Of a stretch of DNA of 64,000 bases, positions 26,847 through 35,884 are shown in pieces. Origin of the DNA: Pedobacter sp. Leaf170 (lineage in GTDB: Bacteria > Bacteroidota > Bacteroidia > Sphingobacteriales > Sphingobacteriaceae). Both the position numbers and the translations under genes were made by a program. The notes under the pieces were generated by a model that was given only the letters and a program-made list of their open reading frames with translations, searched no databases and was not told the origin of the DNA. Where the stretch lies: the NCBI RefSeq assembly GCF_920984665.1, contig NZ_CAKLBP010000002.1, forward strand, positions 744,001 to 808,000. Reading direction: 5' to 3'. Each line of letters opens with the position of its first letter. Positions within the stretch are counted from its first letter, which is position 1.

Positions 26847-27743
26847 TTGAAAAGGATAAAAATATATATAATTGGGCTGTTATTAATCTATGCAATTCAA
26901 CCTGCATACAGTCAATTAAATCCAATGGGTAGCGTTTACTACCAAAATCAATATTTGGCAAACCCTGCTTTGGCTGGTATTGATTCGATGATAAACTTAA
27001 ACGGTGCTTTTAAGGCGCAGTGGACTAGTATTAAAGGTTCTCCCAGAATTCAATACTTAACCGGCGATTTGCAATTGAAAAGCAAAAAGGTTGGGTTAGG
27101 GATATTAGTTTACAATGAAAGCGCAGGTTTAATTAACAGAACAAGGGCAACATTTAGCTATGCTTATCACTTAAAACTTAATGCAGATTCAAGCTATATT
27201 GATTTTGGCTTAGCAGCAGGTGTAATGAATGAATGGCTTGATTTAGGTAAAGCCATGGGCGATGTTAATGATGATATTCTGGCTAATTTCAGAGACAGGC
27301 AATTATACATTGATGGTGATTTCGGTATAGCCTATAGAAATGAAAAATTAACTATACAAGGCTCATTACCAAACTTAAAGCGGTTTTTTAAACGCGATCA
27401 GGTTAGAAATGTAGTAGATAGATCAATATATTTTCTTGCCGCTGGATACAAAATCAGCATGAAAAGTGAAACCCTTAATTTAATCGAACCTAAGGTTGTA
27501 TTTAGAGGAATAGAAAATTATAAGGGTATATTAGATGTTGGTGCAAACTTTAGTTTCTTGCAAGAAAAATTTGCGGTAAGTGGTATTTATCATAGTACAA
27601 ACAGCATCACATTTGGCGCTGGTCTAAACTATCAACGCAAGCTTCAGCTTTTGCTTCAGTATACTACCAACACATCTGGCCTGCAAAATTATAGCAATGG
27701 AGAGTTTGAAATTGGTTTACGTTACAGCTTTCGCAAGTTTTGA
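26847..27743 (+). CDS. PorP/SprF family type IX secretion outer-membrane protein
   Basis: 298 residues. Signal peptide (IYIIGLLLIYAIQPAYSQ), then the family hallmark NPMGSVYYQNQYLANPALAGID, and a small barrel with GLGILVYNESAGLINRT, ATFSYAYHLKL, SYIDFGLAAG and the C-terminal NGEFEIGLRYSF. PorP/SprF proteins help secretion or surface placement of specific type B type IX cargos and are usually encoded next to them. It starts 5 nt after the CHU_C gene. Confidence 0.92.
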   Translation: MKRIKIYIIGLLLIYAIQPAYSQLNPMGSVYYQNQYLANPALAGIDSMINLNGAFKAQWTSIKGSPRIQYLTGDLQLKSKKVGLGILVYNESAGLINRTRATFSYAYHLKLNADSSYIDFGLAAGVMNEWLDLGKAMGDVNDDILANFRDRQLYIDGDFGIAYRNEKLTIQGSLPNLKRFFKRDQVRNVVDRSIYFLAAGYKISMKSETLNLIEPKVVFRGIENYKGILDVGANFSFLQEKFAVSGIYHSTNSITFGAGLNYQRKLQLLLQYTTNTSGLQNYSNGEFEIGLRYSFRKF

Positions 27744-27751
27744 TATAAAAT

Positions 27752-27783
27752 AAAATCGGTCAGTTAACAACTGACCGATTTTT
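27752..27783. terminator. Strong bidirectional terminator
   Basis: Perfect 14-bp stem (27752-27765 with 27769-27782), 3-nt loop, with A- and T-runs making it usable in both directions between the PorP/SprF gene and the convergent minus-strand gene. Confidence 0.92.
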
Positions 27784-27790
27784 AAATATT

Positions 27791-28402
27791 TTACCTTCTA
27801 CCCATATCATCCCACTTATTTCGTTCATCCTGCAACTCTCTGGCAAGCTTCATTTCTTTATCCTTTGCCTTTACTTTATGTGCCTGAAATTCATCAGCAA
27901 CTTCCTGATATAATTGTGTTCTGTAGTTTGCCTCTTTTCTGTATTTTCCCGTCTGTAAAATCACAATCGCTAATCCGGCACCCAAAACTATAATTATTGC
28001 CCAAACAATGGTATTATAAGTTCCTTTATTAAAAGAAATCCCTAAAAAATTAATTTCATTTACAGAAGCTGTTGCACTCGCTAATGAACTCTCCTTGCCA
28101 GATACTTCACCCTTTAAGCCTGCAATATTTTCCGCCTGGCCTTTAATCTGTTGTTTAGCTTCGGCTAATTGTTTGCGTTCTTTTCGCAATGTATCGTTTA
28201 CACTTTTCCATAATGATGTTAATCTGGATGGATTAATGAGTTTTGCTCCATACAAGGTTTTCGATTTTTTTAACATAAACTGATACTGTCCGTTTAAAGA
28301 TGGGTCAGTATTTTTTGAAGTGTCTTGCTGTGCATGGGCAAATGCAACGTTTAAAAATAGTAGCGCTCCTAAACAATAAAGGATGTGTTTAATTTTTTGC
28401 AT
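27791..28402 (-). CDS. Exported coiled-coil protein with one central membrane segment
   Basis: 203 residues. Signal peptide (LYCLGALLFLNVAFAHAQQ), a soluble region containing LKKSKTLYGAKLINPSRL, a coiled coil at ~70-110 (RKERKQLAEAKQQIKGQAEN), a transmembrane helix at ~130-150 (NTIVWAIIIVLGAGLAIVIL), and a charged helical tail (KAKDKEMKLARELQDERNKW). Similar Bacteroidota proteins have, from memory, been labelled tRNA (guanine-N1)-methyltransferase, but nothing here resembles TrmD, so that name would be wrong. Function unknown. Confidence 0.75.
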   Translation of the reverse strand: MQKIKHILYCLGALLFLNVAFAHAQQDTSKNTDPSLNGQYQFMLKKSKTLYGAKLINPSRLTSLWKSVNDTLRKERKQLAEAKQQIKGQAENIAGLKGEVSGKESSLASATASVNEINFLGISFNKGTYNTIVWAIIIVLGAGLAIVILQTGKYRKEANYRTQLYQEVADEFQAHKVKAKDKEMKLARELQDERNKWDDMGRR

Positions 28403-28474
28403 AGTTTAAATGTAAATGTTAAAATGTAAAACTACATTTTTATATAATTTATTATAAATTAATTTCTGATAGAT

Positions 28475-28482
28475 TACATTTG
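28475..28482 (+). promoter_or_regulatory. -7 box TACATTTG, 4 nt before the prephenate dehydrogenase start
   Basis: Fits TAnnTTTG; no clear -33. Implies a leaderless or nearly leaderless transcript. Confidence 0.45.
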
Positions 28483-28486
28483 TTTC

Positions 28487-29743
28487 ATGCAAATAGGAAT
28501 TATTGGTTTAGGCGATATGGGTAAATTGTATGCGCATTCGTTTGTAAAGGCTGGTTATAAGGTGTGTGGAGCTGATATGCCCTTGCGTTATAATGATTTG
28601 AAATCAGAGCTCGAACCAAAAGGTGTAGAAGTTTTAAATGATGGACATGAAGTATCAAGAAAATCTGACTTTATAATCTACTGTGTAGAAGCAGAGAAAA
28701 TAGATGAAGTTGTTGCAGCTTTTGCGTTATCTACCAAATACGGGGCAATAGTAGCGGGGCAAACTTCTGTAAAGCATCCTGAAATTGCAGCTTTCGAAAA
28801 GCATCTTCCTAAAGAAACTCAAATTGTAACCTGCCATTCTTTGCACGGACCAGCTTTTAGTCCTGAAGGACAAACTCTGGTCGTTGTACGTCATCGGGCT
28901 ACGGATGAGGTTTATGCCAAAGCGCTTGAAATTTATCGCTCCCTAAAGTCGAATATTATAGAAATGGACGATTTCCATGAGCACGACCGCATTGTAGCCG
29001 ATACACAGGCGGTTACACATATGGGTTTTGAAAGCATGGGGTCAGCATGGAAAAATGCTGGTTTTTTCCCTTGGGATAATCCTTCTTATTCCGGTGGAAT
29101 CGATAATGTAAAGATTTTAACTACGTTAAGGATTTTTAGCTACAAATCGCACATTTATGCCGGTTTGGCCATTCTAAATCCATATGCTCAAAAACAGGTT
29201 AAATATTATGCTCAGGCAGAATCTGAATTATATAAGCTGATGATTTGTGAAAATGAAATTGAATTCCGGGCAAAAATTTATGCTGCCCGTGATTTTGTGT
29301 TTCATGAAAGTAGAAACCTTTTATTGCTAGATGATAATATCATGAAAGAGTTTAGCCTATCAGATGCGGAGCATAAACAGAAACCCAATTCGCATCTAAG
29401 CTTGTTGAGTATGGTTTATGCCTGGTATAAAATGGGTATAAATCCTTATGATAACCTAATTTGCCAAACGCCACCATTTAAACTTCGTTTAGGCATAGCC
29501 GAATATCTTTTTAAAAATGAGGAGATGTTAGAAGAATCTATTCAAACTGCTTTGTACGATAAATCCATCCGAGGGGATGATTTAGAATTCCATACCGCAG
29601 TTCATGAATGGGCGTCAATAATTGGTTACGGCGATTTGAAAGGTTACAAAGAACATTTTGAAGCTGCAAAATCTTTTTTCGCTAACAGATTAAACGATGG
29701 GAGAGATTTAAGTGCAGAAATGATTAAAAGGCTAGGGAAGTAA
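28487..29743 (+). CDS. Prephenate dehydrogenase-like oxidoreductase, fungal TYR1-like
   Basis: 418 residues. The N-terminus is a Rossmann fold, IGIIGLGDMGKLYAHSFVKAGY. The catalytic region has ETQIVTCHSLHGPAFSPEGQTLV with the conserved His pair, and the helical second domain has DRIVADTQAVTHMGFESMGSAW. Prephenate dehydrogenase turns prephenate into 4-hydroxyphenylpyruvate in tyrosine synthesis. The length (~420) and the CHSLHGP and QAVTHMGFESMG motifs recall yeast TYR1 rather than the ~280-residue bacterial TyrA. No other aromatic pathway gene is adjacent. The substrate is inferred. Confidence 0.75.
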   Translation: MQIGIIGLGDMGKLYAHSFVKAGYKVCGADMPLRYNDLKSELEPKGVEVLNDGHEVSRKSDFIIYCVEAEKIDEVVAAFALSTKYGAIVAGQTSVKHPEIAAFEKHLPKETQIVTCHSLHGPAFSPEGQTLVVVRHRATDEVYAKALEIYRSLKSNIIEMDDFHEHDRIVADTQAVTHMGFESMGSAWKNAGFFPWDNPSYSGGIDNVKILTTLRIFSYKSHIYAGLAILNPYAQKQVKYYAQAESELYKLMICENEIEFRAKIYAARDFVFHESRNLLLLDDNIMKEFSLSDAEHKQKPNSHLSLLSMVYAWYKMGINPYDNLICQTPPFKLRLGIAEYLFKNEEMLEESIQTALYDKSIRGDDLEFHTAVHEWASIIGYGDLKGYKEHFEAAKSFFANRLNDGRDLSAEMIKRLGK

Positions 29744-29979
29744 CGGAGATGTAGGATGTTTTTTGTTAGATGGATGATGTCTTGAATTTTATTCCAGCGA
29801 GAGCAAACTAAGGTATGCATTACTATTAGGAAATATCAAGCCGATGAAATCGTCCGGGATGAAAAATTAAAATTCCCCATCTCCATCTACCATTTTCCAT
29901 CTACCATTTTACATATTCCATATACCATATAGACTTTATTTAATTCTCTAAATCGTTCGTTTAGCCAAAATGTGTGCCT

Positions 29980-29987
29980 TATATTTG
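29980..29987 (+). promoter_or_regulatory. -7 box TATATTTG, 4 nt before the TauE start
   Basis: Fits TAnnTTTG exactly; no TTG at -33. Chooses the ATG at 29992 and implies leaderless mRNA. Upstream (29870-29935) is only a run of CCATCTACCATTTT-like words. Confidence 0.5.
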
Positions 29988-29991
29988 CCGC

Positions 29992-30828
29992 ATGTCGGTA
30001 TTACTATTTACCATTATTGTATTAGTTGGCGCTTTTTTAGCAGGTTTGCTAGGCTCCTTAACTGGTTTAGGTGGTGGCGTTATCATCATTCCATTGCTAA
30101 CTTTAGCTTTAGGTGTCGATATTCATTATGCAATTGGTGCATCAATTGTTTCAGTAATTGCAACCTCTTCGGGTTCTGCGGCGGCATACGTTAAAGAAGG
30201 TATTACCAACATCCGGATTGGTATGTTTTTGGAAATCGCCACGACAGTTGGTGCAATAAGTGGTGCTGTTGTTGCCGTTTATCTTAATGCAAATTACATC
30301 GCCATCATATTTGGTTGTATTTTAATTTTCTCAGCCATCATGACATTGAAAAAAAAGGTAGACCACTCTACTCTGGATTATTCAAATAAATGGGCTAAAT
30401 TTTTTAAACTTAATGGAAGTTATCCTGATAAAGGTATTGAGCATAAATATGCTGTAAAAAATGTACCAGGTGGTTTCCTTATGATGCTTTTTGCAGGAAC
30501 ACTTTCTGGGTTATTAGGTATTGGAAGCGGCGCCTTAAAAGTTATTGCAATGGATAATATCATGCGATTGCCTTTTAAAGTATCAACTACCACAAGTAAT
30601 TTTATGATGGGTGTTACAGCTGCAGCCAGCGCTATTGTTTATCTGCATAGAGGGCAAATAGACCCTGGTATTGCAATGCCGGTTTGTATTGGCGTTTTAG
30701 CGGGTGCAACCATAGGCTCAAAAATTTTGCTTAAAACCAATACCGGTAAGTTAAAAATTGTATTTGCAGTTGTAGTAGCGTTTTTGGCGCTTCAAATGAT
30801 TTATAAAGGCTTAACAGGTTTGATGTAA
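29992..30828 (+). CDS. TauE/SafE family membrane permease
   Basis: 278 residues from the ATG at 29992; an in-frame ATG at 29974 would lie upstream of the -7 box and is rejected. About eight membrane helices arranged as two related halves: LVGAFLAGLLGSLTGLGGGVIIIPLLTL and, after a loop of ~45 residues, MMLFAGTLSGLLGIGSGALKVIA. The paired Gly-rich motifs are the TauE signature (PF01925). Members export sulfite, sulfoacetate or other organosulfur anions; the substrate here is unknown. Its stop overlaps the next ATG by one base. Confidence 0.9.
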   Translation: MSVLLFTIIVLVGAFLAGLLGSLTGLGGGVIIIPLLTLALGVDIHYAIGASIVSVIATSSGSAAAYVKEGITNIRIGMFLEIATTVGAISGAVVAVYLNANYIAIIFGCILIFSAIMTLKKKVDHSTLDYSNKWAKFFKLNGSYPDKGIEHKYAVKNVPGGFLMMLFAGTLSGLLGIGSGALKVIAMDNIMRLPFKVSTTTSNFMMGVTAAASAIVYLHRGQIDPGIAMPVCIGVLAGATIGSKILLKTNTGKLKIVFAVVVAFLALQMIYKGLTGLM

Positions 30829-31208
30829 TGAAAGAATTAGAAGAGAAAGATATTCAGGTAATTTTGGGTACCCTATTAAGGGCCGGTGTAATCATCTCTA
30901 TGACCATTGTGTTAATCGGCGGCTTTATTTTCTTGGTGCATAACAAAGGTGCAGTTACCGACTATAAAGTATTTACGCCAGAGTTATCTAAATTTTCATC
31001 AATTGCAGAAATATTTGAAGGCCTGTTAACTTTTAAAGGTGATGCGATTGTTCAGTTTGGTGTTCTGATGCTAATTTTCACTCCCATTGCCCGTATAGTT
31101 TTCGCCATTTTTAGTTTTTTGCTCGAAAAAGATTATCTCTATGTATTAATAGGTTTTATCATTTTAGCCATTATCGCAATAAGTTTAAGTGGTGGTGTAG
31201 CGCATTAG
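30828..31208 (+). CDS. DUF1634 small membrane protein
   Basis: 126 residues with three membrane helices (LRAGVIISMTIVLIGGFIFLV; FGVLMLIFTPIARIVFAIF; YVLIGFIILAIIAISLSGG). DUF1634 proteins are commonly encoded directly after TauE permeases, as here, and probably form a complex or aid the transporter. Translationally coupled with the upstream gene (ATGTAATG). Confidence 0.85.
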   Translation: MKELEEKDIQVILGTLLRAGVIISMTIVLIGGFIFLVHNKGAVTDYKVFTPELSKFSSIAEIFEGLLTFKGDAIVQFGVLMLIFTPIARIVFAIFSFLLEKDYLYVLIGFIILAIIAISLSGGVAH

Positions 31209-31362
31209 CTCTATATTTCTGCTAACTCCCCATCTATCAGCAAATTATTTGAATACCTTCATGACTTTTACTCAAAAGGTGCATTTTTGTTAACAAAACC
31301 ATTATCGCTTCAGCGCCTTTGAAAAAAAATCAATAATAGTTGAAAAATATTTAGCTAACTAT

Positions 31363-31392
31363 TTGAAAATTAATAATTCTTGTCTATCTTTG
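31363..31392 (+). promoter_or_regulatory. Consensus promoter of the rplC (S10-spc-alpha) operon
   Basis: -33 TTG at 31363-31365, 19-bp spacer, -7 box TATCTTTG at 31385-31392: an ideal TTG-N19-TAnnTTTG match. Transcription should begin near 31398, giving a leader of about 70 nt. Confidence 0.88.
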
Positions 31393-31417
31393 CCCTCCCT
31401 TTCGGGGGATGCACAAC

Positions 31418-31451
31418 CACCTTGAACGAAGCCCTACTGCTTCGATGGGTG
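31418..31451 (+). promoter_or_regulatory. Stem-loop in the rplC leader
   Basis: Inner stem CGAAGC (31427-31432) with GCTTCG (31439-31444), loop CCTACT; outer stem CACC (31418-31421) with GGTG (31448-31451) across a small internal loop. It ends 17 nt before the rplC ATG, where an autoregulatory site would be expected. Ligand unknown. Confidence 0.5.
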
Positions 31452-31468
31452 TTAAATTAAAAGATAAA

Positions 31469-32086
31469 ATGTCAGGAATTATTGGAAAAAAAGTAGGAAT
31501 GACCAGTATCTTCGATGCAGATGGAAAAAACATTCCATGTACTGTAATCGAGGCTGGGCCTTGTGTAGTTACACAAGTGAAGACCGAAGAAAAAGACGGG
31601 TATTCATCTATTCAGTTAGGATATGATGAGAAAAAAGAGAAAAACACAACTCAACCGTTAAAAGGCCATTTCGCGAAAGCAAACACAACTCCGAAACGCA
31701 AACTTGTTGAATTCGATTCGTTTACAACTTCACTTAACTTAGGTGATGTAGTAACCGTTGATTCGTTCGCAGAAGGCGATTTTGTTGATGTTGTAGGTAC
31801 CTCAAAAGGTAAAGGTTTTCAAGGTGTTGTAAAACGCCACGGATTTGCCGGTGTTGGTATGCAGACTCACGGTCAGCATAACCGTTTACGTGCCCCAGGT
31901 TCATTGGGAGCGTCATCATTCCCATCACGTGTATTCAAAGGAATGCGCATGGCAGGAAGAACAGGTGGAGACAGAGTAAAAGTTCAAAACTTACAAGTTT
32001 TGAAAGTTTATGCTGAGCAAAACTTATTAGTAGTTAGTGGTTCCATTCCAGGAGCTAAAGGTTCTTACGTAATCTTAGACAAGTAA
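31469..32086 (+). CDS. rplC: 50S ribosomal protein L3
   Basis: 205 residues from the ATG at 31469 ([19 protein letters not shown]). An in-frame start at 31409 would put the leader stem-loop inside the gene and gives an unlike N-terminus, so it is rejected. Core motifs: [54 protein letters not shown]. Nucleates 50S assembly. First gene of the run to rplQ; in most bacteria rpsJ would precede it. Confidence 0.98.
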   Translation: MSGIIGKKVGMTSIFDADGKNIPCTVIEAGPCVVTQVKTEEKDGYSSIQLGYDEKKEKNTTQPLKGHFAKANTTPKRKLVEFDSFTTSLNLGDVVTVDSFAEGDFVDVVGTSKGKGFQGVVKRHGFAGVGMQTHGQHNRLRAPGSLGASSFPSRVFKGMRMAGRTGGDRVKVQNLQVLKVYAEQNLLVVSGSIPGAKGSYVILDK

Positions 32087-32090
32087 TCAG

Positions 32091-32720
32091 ATGGAAGTTA
32101 AAGTATTAAACATTTCAGGTAAAGAAACAGGTGCCAAGGTGCAACTTCCTGAATCGGTATTCGGTATCGAGCCTAACGACCACGCGATTTATTTAGATGT
32201 TAAACAGTATTTGGCTAACCAACGTCAAGGTACTCACAAATCTAAACAACGTAATGAGATTGCTGGTTCAACTCGCAAACTATACAAACAAAAAGGTACA
32301 GGTGGTGCAAGAGCAGGTAGCATTAAATCTCCGTTATTTAACGGTGGTGGTCGTGTTTTCGGTCCTCAACCACGTGATTACAGTTTTAAATTAAACAAGA
32401 AATTAAAATCATTAGCACGTAAATCTGCTTTAGCTTATAAAGCAAAAGATAACAACGTGGTAGTTTTAGAAGATTTTAACTTCGATACAATTAAAACTAA
32501 AAACTACACAAGTTTATTAGCCGCATTAAACGTAGGTACTCAAAAAACTTTGTTGGTTTTACCTTCACAAAATAATAATATCTATTTATCAAGCAGAAAC
32601 GTAGAGAAAACTAAAGTAATTACTGCAGCAGATTTAAATACATACGATGTATTAAATGCAGGTGTACTTGTTTTAACAGCAGATTCTGTAAAAACTTTGG
32701 AGGAGGCATTTGCCAAATAA
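32091..32720 (+). CDS. rplD: 50S ribosomal protein L4
   Basis: 209 residues. [34 protein letters not shown], then [25 protein letters not shown], is the long extended loop lining the exit tunnel. The globular part carries the helices [14 protein letters not shown] and [11 protein letters not shown]. In E. coli L4 represses its own operon; whether it does so here through the rplC leader is open. Its end overlaps the upstream side of rplW closely. Confidence 0.98.
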   Translation: MEVKVLNISGKETGAKVQLPESVFGIEPNDHAIYLDVKQYLANQRQGTHKSKQRNEIAGSTRKLYKQKGTGGARAGSIKSPLFNGGGRVFGPQPRDYSFKLNKKLKSLARKSALAYKAKDNNVVVLEDFNFDTIKTKNYTSLLAALNVGTQKTLLVLPSQNNNIYLSSRNVEKTKVITAADLNTYDVLNAGVLVLTADSVKTLEEAFAK

Positions 32721-32721
32721 T

Positions 32722-33012
32722 ATGGAAATTTTAAAAAAACCAATATTAACCGAAAAAGCTTCAGGTTTAACTGAAAAATTAAACGTTTTCACGTTTAGCG
32801 TTAATCATAAAGCAAATAAATTACAGATTAAATCTGCAATCGAAAAACTTTATGGTGTAACTATCGTAGCAATCAATACTATGGTTGTAGATGGTAAAGC
32901 TAAATCTCGTTACACTAAAGCAGGTTTTGTTTCTGGCCGTAGCCCGAAATATAAAAAAGCAATTGTAACGTTGAAAGACGGTGAAACAATAGATTATTAC
33001 GCAAATCTTTAA
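32722..33012 (+). CDS. rplW: 50S ribosomal protein L23
   Basis: 96 residues from the ATG at 32722, one base after the rplD stop (MEILKKPILTEKASGLTEKL). An in-frame TTG at 32710 is less likely. A GGAGG at 32702-32706 gives a Shine-Dalgarno-like site inside the end of rplD. L23 sits at the tunnel exit and docks trigger factor and SRP. Confidence 0.97.
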   Translation: MEILKKPILTEKASGLTEKLNVFTFSVNHKANKLQIKSAIEKLYGVTIVAINTMVVDGKAKSRYTKAGFVSGRSPKYKKAIVTLKDGETIDYYANL

Positions 33013-33032
33013 TTTAATTATTAATTATAACT

Positions 33033-33857
33033 ATGGGCTTAAGAAAATTTAAACCAGTTACTCCGGGTACCCGCTTTAGAGTTGGGGCCAGCTTTACGGA
33101 GATTACAGCAACCAAGCCCGAAAAATCATTGGTTGTATCATCAAAAAAGTCTGGTGGACGTAACAATACAGGTAAAATGACTATGCGCTACATGGGTGGT
33201 GGTCATAAAAAATCATATCGTTTAATCGACTTCAAACGCGATAAATTTGATATTCCTGCAACAGTAGCTACTGTTGAATACGATCCAAACCGTACTGCCC
33301 GCATCGCATTGTTAAACTATGCAGATGGCGAGAAGCGTTACATCATTGCTCCTGAAGGATTACAAGTTGGTTCGGTATTATTATCGGGCGATACTGCAGC
33401 TCCGGAAGTAGGTAACACTTTAAAATTATCGAACATTCCATTAGGTTCTATCGTTCACAACGTAGAGATTCACCCTGGAAAAGGAGCACAATTAGCTCGT
33501 AGTGCAGGTGCTTACGCACAATTAGCTGCCCGCGATGGTAAATATGCAACCTTAAAAATGCCTTCTGGCGAAACCCGTTTAATCTTGACTACTTGTCTTG
33601 CTACTATCGGTGCTGTATCTAACTCAGATCACGCAAACGAAGTATTAGGTAAAGCTGGTCGTAAACGTTGGTTAGGTCGTCGTCCGAGAACAAGACCGGT
33701 AGCGATGAACCCAGTCGATCACCCAATGGGTGGTGGTGAAGGTAGATCATCAGGTGGTCACCCTCGTTCAAGAAATGGTGTTTTAGCTAAAGGCTACAAA
33801 ACCAGAGAACTTAAGAAATATTCTAATCGTCACATCATAGAGAGAAGGAAGAAATAA
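33033..33857 (+). CDS. rplB: 50S ribosomal protein L2
   Basis: 274 residues. Motifs: [52 protein letters not shown], and near the peptidyl-transferase centre [19 protein letters not shown] with its essential His. Its stop shares its last base with the rpsS start. Confidence 0.99.
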   Translation: MGLRKFKPVTPGTRFRVGASFTEITATKPEKSLVVSSKKSGGRNNTGKMTMRYMGGGHKKSYRLIDFKRDKFDIPATVATVEYDPNRTARIALLNYADGEKRYIIAPEGLQVGSVLLSGDTAAPEVGNTLKLSNIPLGSIVHNVEIHPGKGAQLARSAGAYAQLAARDGKYATLKMPSGETRLILTTCLATIGAVSNSDHANEVLGKAGRKRWLGRRPRTRPVAMNPVDHPMGGGEGRSSGGHPRSRNGVLAKGYKTRELKKYSNRHIIERRKK

Positions 33858-34123
33858 TGGCTCGTTCGATAAAAAAAGGACCTTATATTGACCATAACGT
33901 AGAGAAAAAAGTAAACTCTATGAATGATTCAGGCAAAAAGTCTGTAATCAAAACTTGGTCTCGTAGATCAATGATTTCACCAGATTTCGTTAATCATACA
34001 TTTGCAGTACACAACGGTAATAAATTTATTCCAGTGTACGTAACAGAAAACATGGTTGGTCACAAATTGGGAGAATTTGCTCCAACCAGAACATTCAGAG
34101 GACACGCTGAAAAGAAAAAATAA
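33857..34123 (+). CDS. rpsS: 30S ribosomal protein S19
   Basis: 88 residues: [64 protein letters not shown]. Head protein partnered with S13. One-base overlap with rplB. Confidence 0.99.
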   Translation: MARSIKKGPYIDHNVEKKVNSMNDSGKKSVIKTWSRRSMISPDFVNHTFAVHNGNKFIPVYVTENMVGHKLGEFAPTRTFRGHAEKKK

Positions 34124-34130
34124 TTAGACA

Positions 34131-34490
34131 ATGGAAGCAATAGCAAAATTAAATAATTGTCCAACCTCACCGCGTAAGATGCGTTTGGTTGTAGATCTTA
34201 TCAGAGGTGAACGTGTAGAGAAAGCATTAAGTGTTTTAAAGTTTACCAATAAAGAAGCAGCAATAAGAGTTGAGAAATTATTATTATCTGCAATTAATAA
34301 CTGGGAAGCTAAAAATGGTAAAACTTCTGATGGAAGCGAACTATTTGTTAAAACAATTATGGTAGATGGTGGTCGTCAGCTTAAGCGTTTACGTCCGGCA
34401 CCTCAAGGTCGTGGATATAGAATTCGCAAGCGTTCAAACCACATCACTCTGATTGTAGATAGTAAAAATACAGAAACAACTCAAAACTAA
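34131..34490 (+). CDS. rplV: 50S ribosomal protein L22
   Basis: 119 residues: [25 protein letters not shown], then the hairpin loop [28 protein letters not shown] that reaches the exit tunnel, where macrolide-resistance changes occur in other species. Confidence 0.98.
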   Translation: MEAIAKLNNCPTSPRKMRLVVDLIRGERVEKALSVLKFTNKEAAIRVEKLLLSAINNWEAKNGKTSDGSELFVKTIMVDGGRQLKRLRPAPQGRGYRIRKRSNHITLIVDSKNTETTQN

Positions 34491-34500
34491 TTTATAGGAA

Positions 34501-35346
34501 ATGGGACAAAAAGCAAATCCAATAGGTGCCAGATTAGGTATCATCAAAGGATGGGATTCTAATTGGTTCGGTGGCAATAACTACTCCGATAAATTAGTTG
34601 AAGATGAGAAAATAAGAAAATACCTTTCTGCTCGTATCGCTAAAGGTGGTGTTGCAAAAGTAGTTATCGAGCGTACATTAAAACGTATCACTGTAACTAT
34701 CCACACAGCTCGCCCGGGTATTGTAATCGGTAAAGCAGGTGCTGAGGTTGATAAAATTAAAGAAGAGTTAAAGCAATTAACTAAAAAGGAAATTCAAATT
34801 AACATCTTCGAAATTAAACGCCCAGAACTTGATGCACAATTAGTTGCAGAAGGTGTTGCAAAGCAATTAGAAGCAAGGATCTCATTCCGTAGAGCAATGA
34901 AATCTTCTATCGCATCAACAATGCGTATGGGTGCTGAAGGTATTAAAATCATGACTTCTGGTCGTTTAGGTGGTGCTGAGATGGCACGTACTGAGCAGTA
35001 CAAAGAAGGAAGAGTACCTTTGCATACATTCCGTGCTGATATCGACTATGCTTTAGCTGAAGCTTTAACCACTTATGGTAAAATCGGCGTAAAAGTATGG
35101 ATCTGTAAAGGTGAGGTTTATGGTAAACGTGATTTGTCTCCAAACATTGGTGCAACAAATAACGGTCCTAAAGGCCAATCTGATAAACCAGCATTCGGTG
35201 GAAGAGATAACAGAGGTGGTGGAAGAGATAACCGTGGCGGTGGTAACGACAGACGTGGTGGAAACCAAGGTGGTGGTCGTGGTCCAGGTCAAGGTGGTGC
35301 AAACAGAGGTGGTGGCGCAGGCGCTAACAGAGGTCCTCGTAAATAA
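34501..35346 (+). CDS. rpsC: 30S ribosomal protein S3 with a Gly/Arg/Asn-rich C-terminal tail
   Basis: 281 residues. The standard part runs to about residue 212: [18 protein letters not shown], the KH GxxG loop at 73-80 (GIVIGKAG), and the C-domain [33 protein letters not shown]. After it comes a ~60-residue tail made almost only of Gly, Arg, Asn, Asp and Gln, with repeated GGRDNRGG and RRGG units, ending NRGPRK. E. coli S3 is 233 residues. The tail resembles RGG RNA-binding segments and would project near the mRNA entry site. Codon use does not change abruptly, so it is part of the gene. Confidence 0.97.
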   Translation: MGQKANPIGARLGIIKGWDSNWFGGNNYSDKLVEDEKIRKYLSARIAKGGVAKVVIERTLKRITVTIHTARPGIVIGKAGAEVDKIKEELKQLTKKEIQINIFEIKRPELDAQLVAEGVAKQLEARISFRRAMKSSIASTMRMGAEGIKIMTSGRLGGAEMARTEQYKEGRVPLHTFRADIDYALAEALTTYGKIGVKVWICKGEVYGKRDLSPNIGATNNGPKGQSDKPAFGGRDNRGGGRDNRGGGNDRRGGNQGGGRGPGQGGANRGGGAGANRGPRK

Positions 35347-35386
35347 TTGATTTATTAACATCGTTTAACGATTAGAACAAAATAAA

Positions 35387-35809
35387 ATGTTACAGCCAAA
35401 AAGAACGAAGTTCAGGAAGATGCAAAAAGGCAGAATGAAGGGTTTAGCTTCTCGTGGAGCTGAATTAGCATTCGGATCTTTCGGTATCAAATCTTTAGAA
35501 GCAACTTGGATTACAAGTCGCCAGATAGAGGCTGCTCGTATCGCGGTAACACGTTTCATGAAACGTGAAGGCCAGGTATGGATCAGAATTTTCCCTGACA
35601 AACCGGTAACTAAAAAACCTGCCGAAGTACGTATGGGTAAAGGTAAGGGTGCTCCAGAATACTGGGTAGCAGTAGTAAGACCAGGACGTGTAATTTTCGA
35701 AGCTGAAGGTGTGCCTTTAGAAGTAGCTAAAGAAGCATTACGTTTAGCAGCTCAGAAATTACCAATCCAAACAAAATTTGTAGTACGTAGAGATTACGTA
35801 GAAGCATAG
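35387..35809 (+). CDS. rplP: 50S ribosomal protein L16
   Basis: 140 residues: [19 protein letters not shown], the conserved [45 protein letters not shown] with the Arg that is hydroxylated in E. coli, and [19 protein letters not shown]. Binds near the A-site tRNA. Confidence 0.98.
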   Translation: MLQPKRTKFRKMQKGRMKGLASRGAELAFGSFGIKSLEATWITSRQIEAARIAVTRFMKREGQVWIRIFPDKPVTKKPAEVRMGKGKGAPEYWVAVVRPGRVIFEAEGVPLEVAKEALRLAAQKLPIQTKFVVRRDYVEA

Positions 35810-35884
35810 TAAAGTGTGTTGAGATGAATGTTGTAAATACTTGTTTTTTATAACCGCTACACTCAACGTAAAAGAAAAATAAAA

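Noticed and set aside
27791-28402. tRNA (guanine-N1)-methyltransferase label for the coiled-coil membrane protein
   Set aside because: It has a signal peptide, coiled coil and membrane helix and no SPOUT/TrmD motif.
31409-31468. 20-residue N-terminal extension of L3
   Set aside because: It would translate the leader stem-loop and is unlike any L3 N-terminus; MSGIIGKK at 31469 is the family start.
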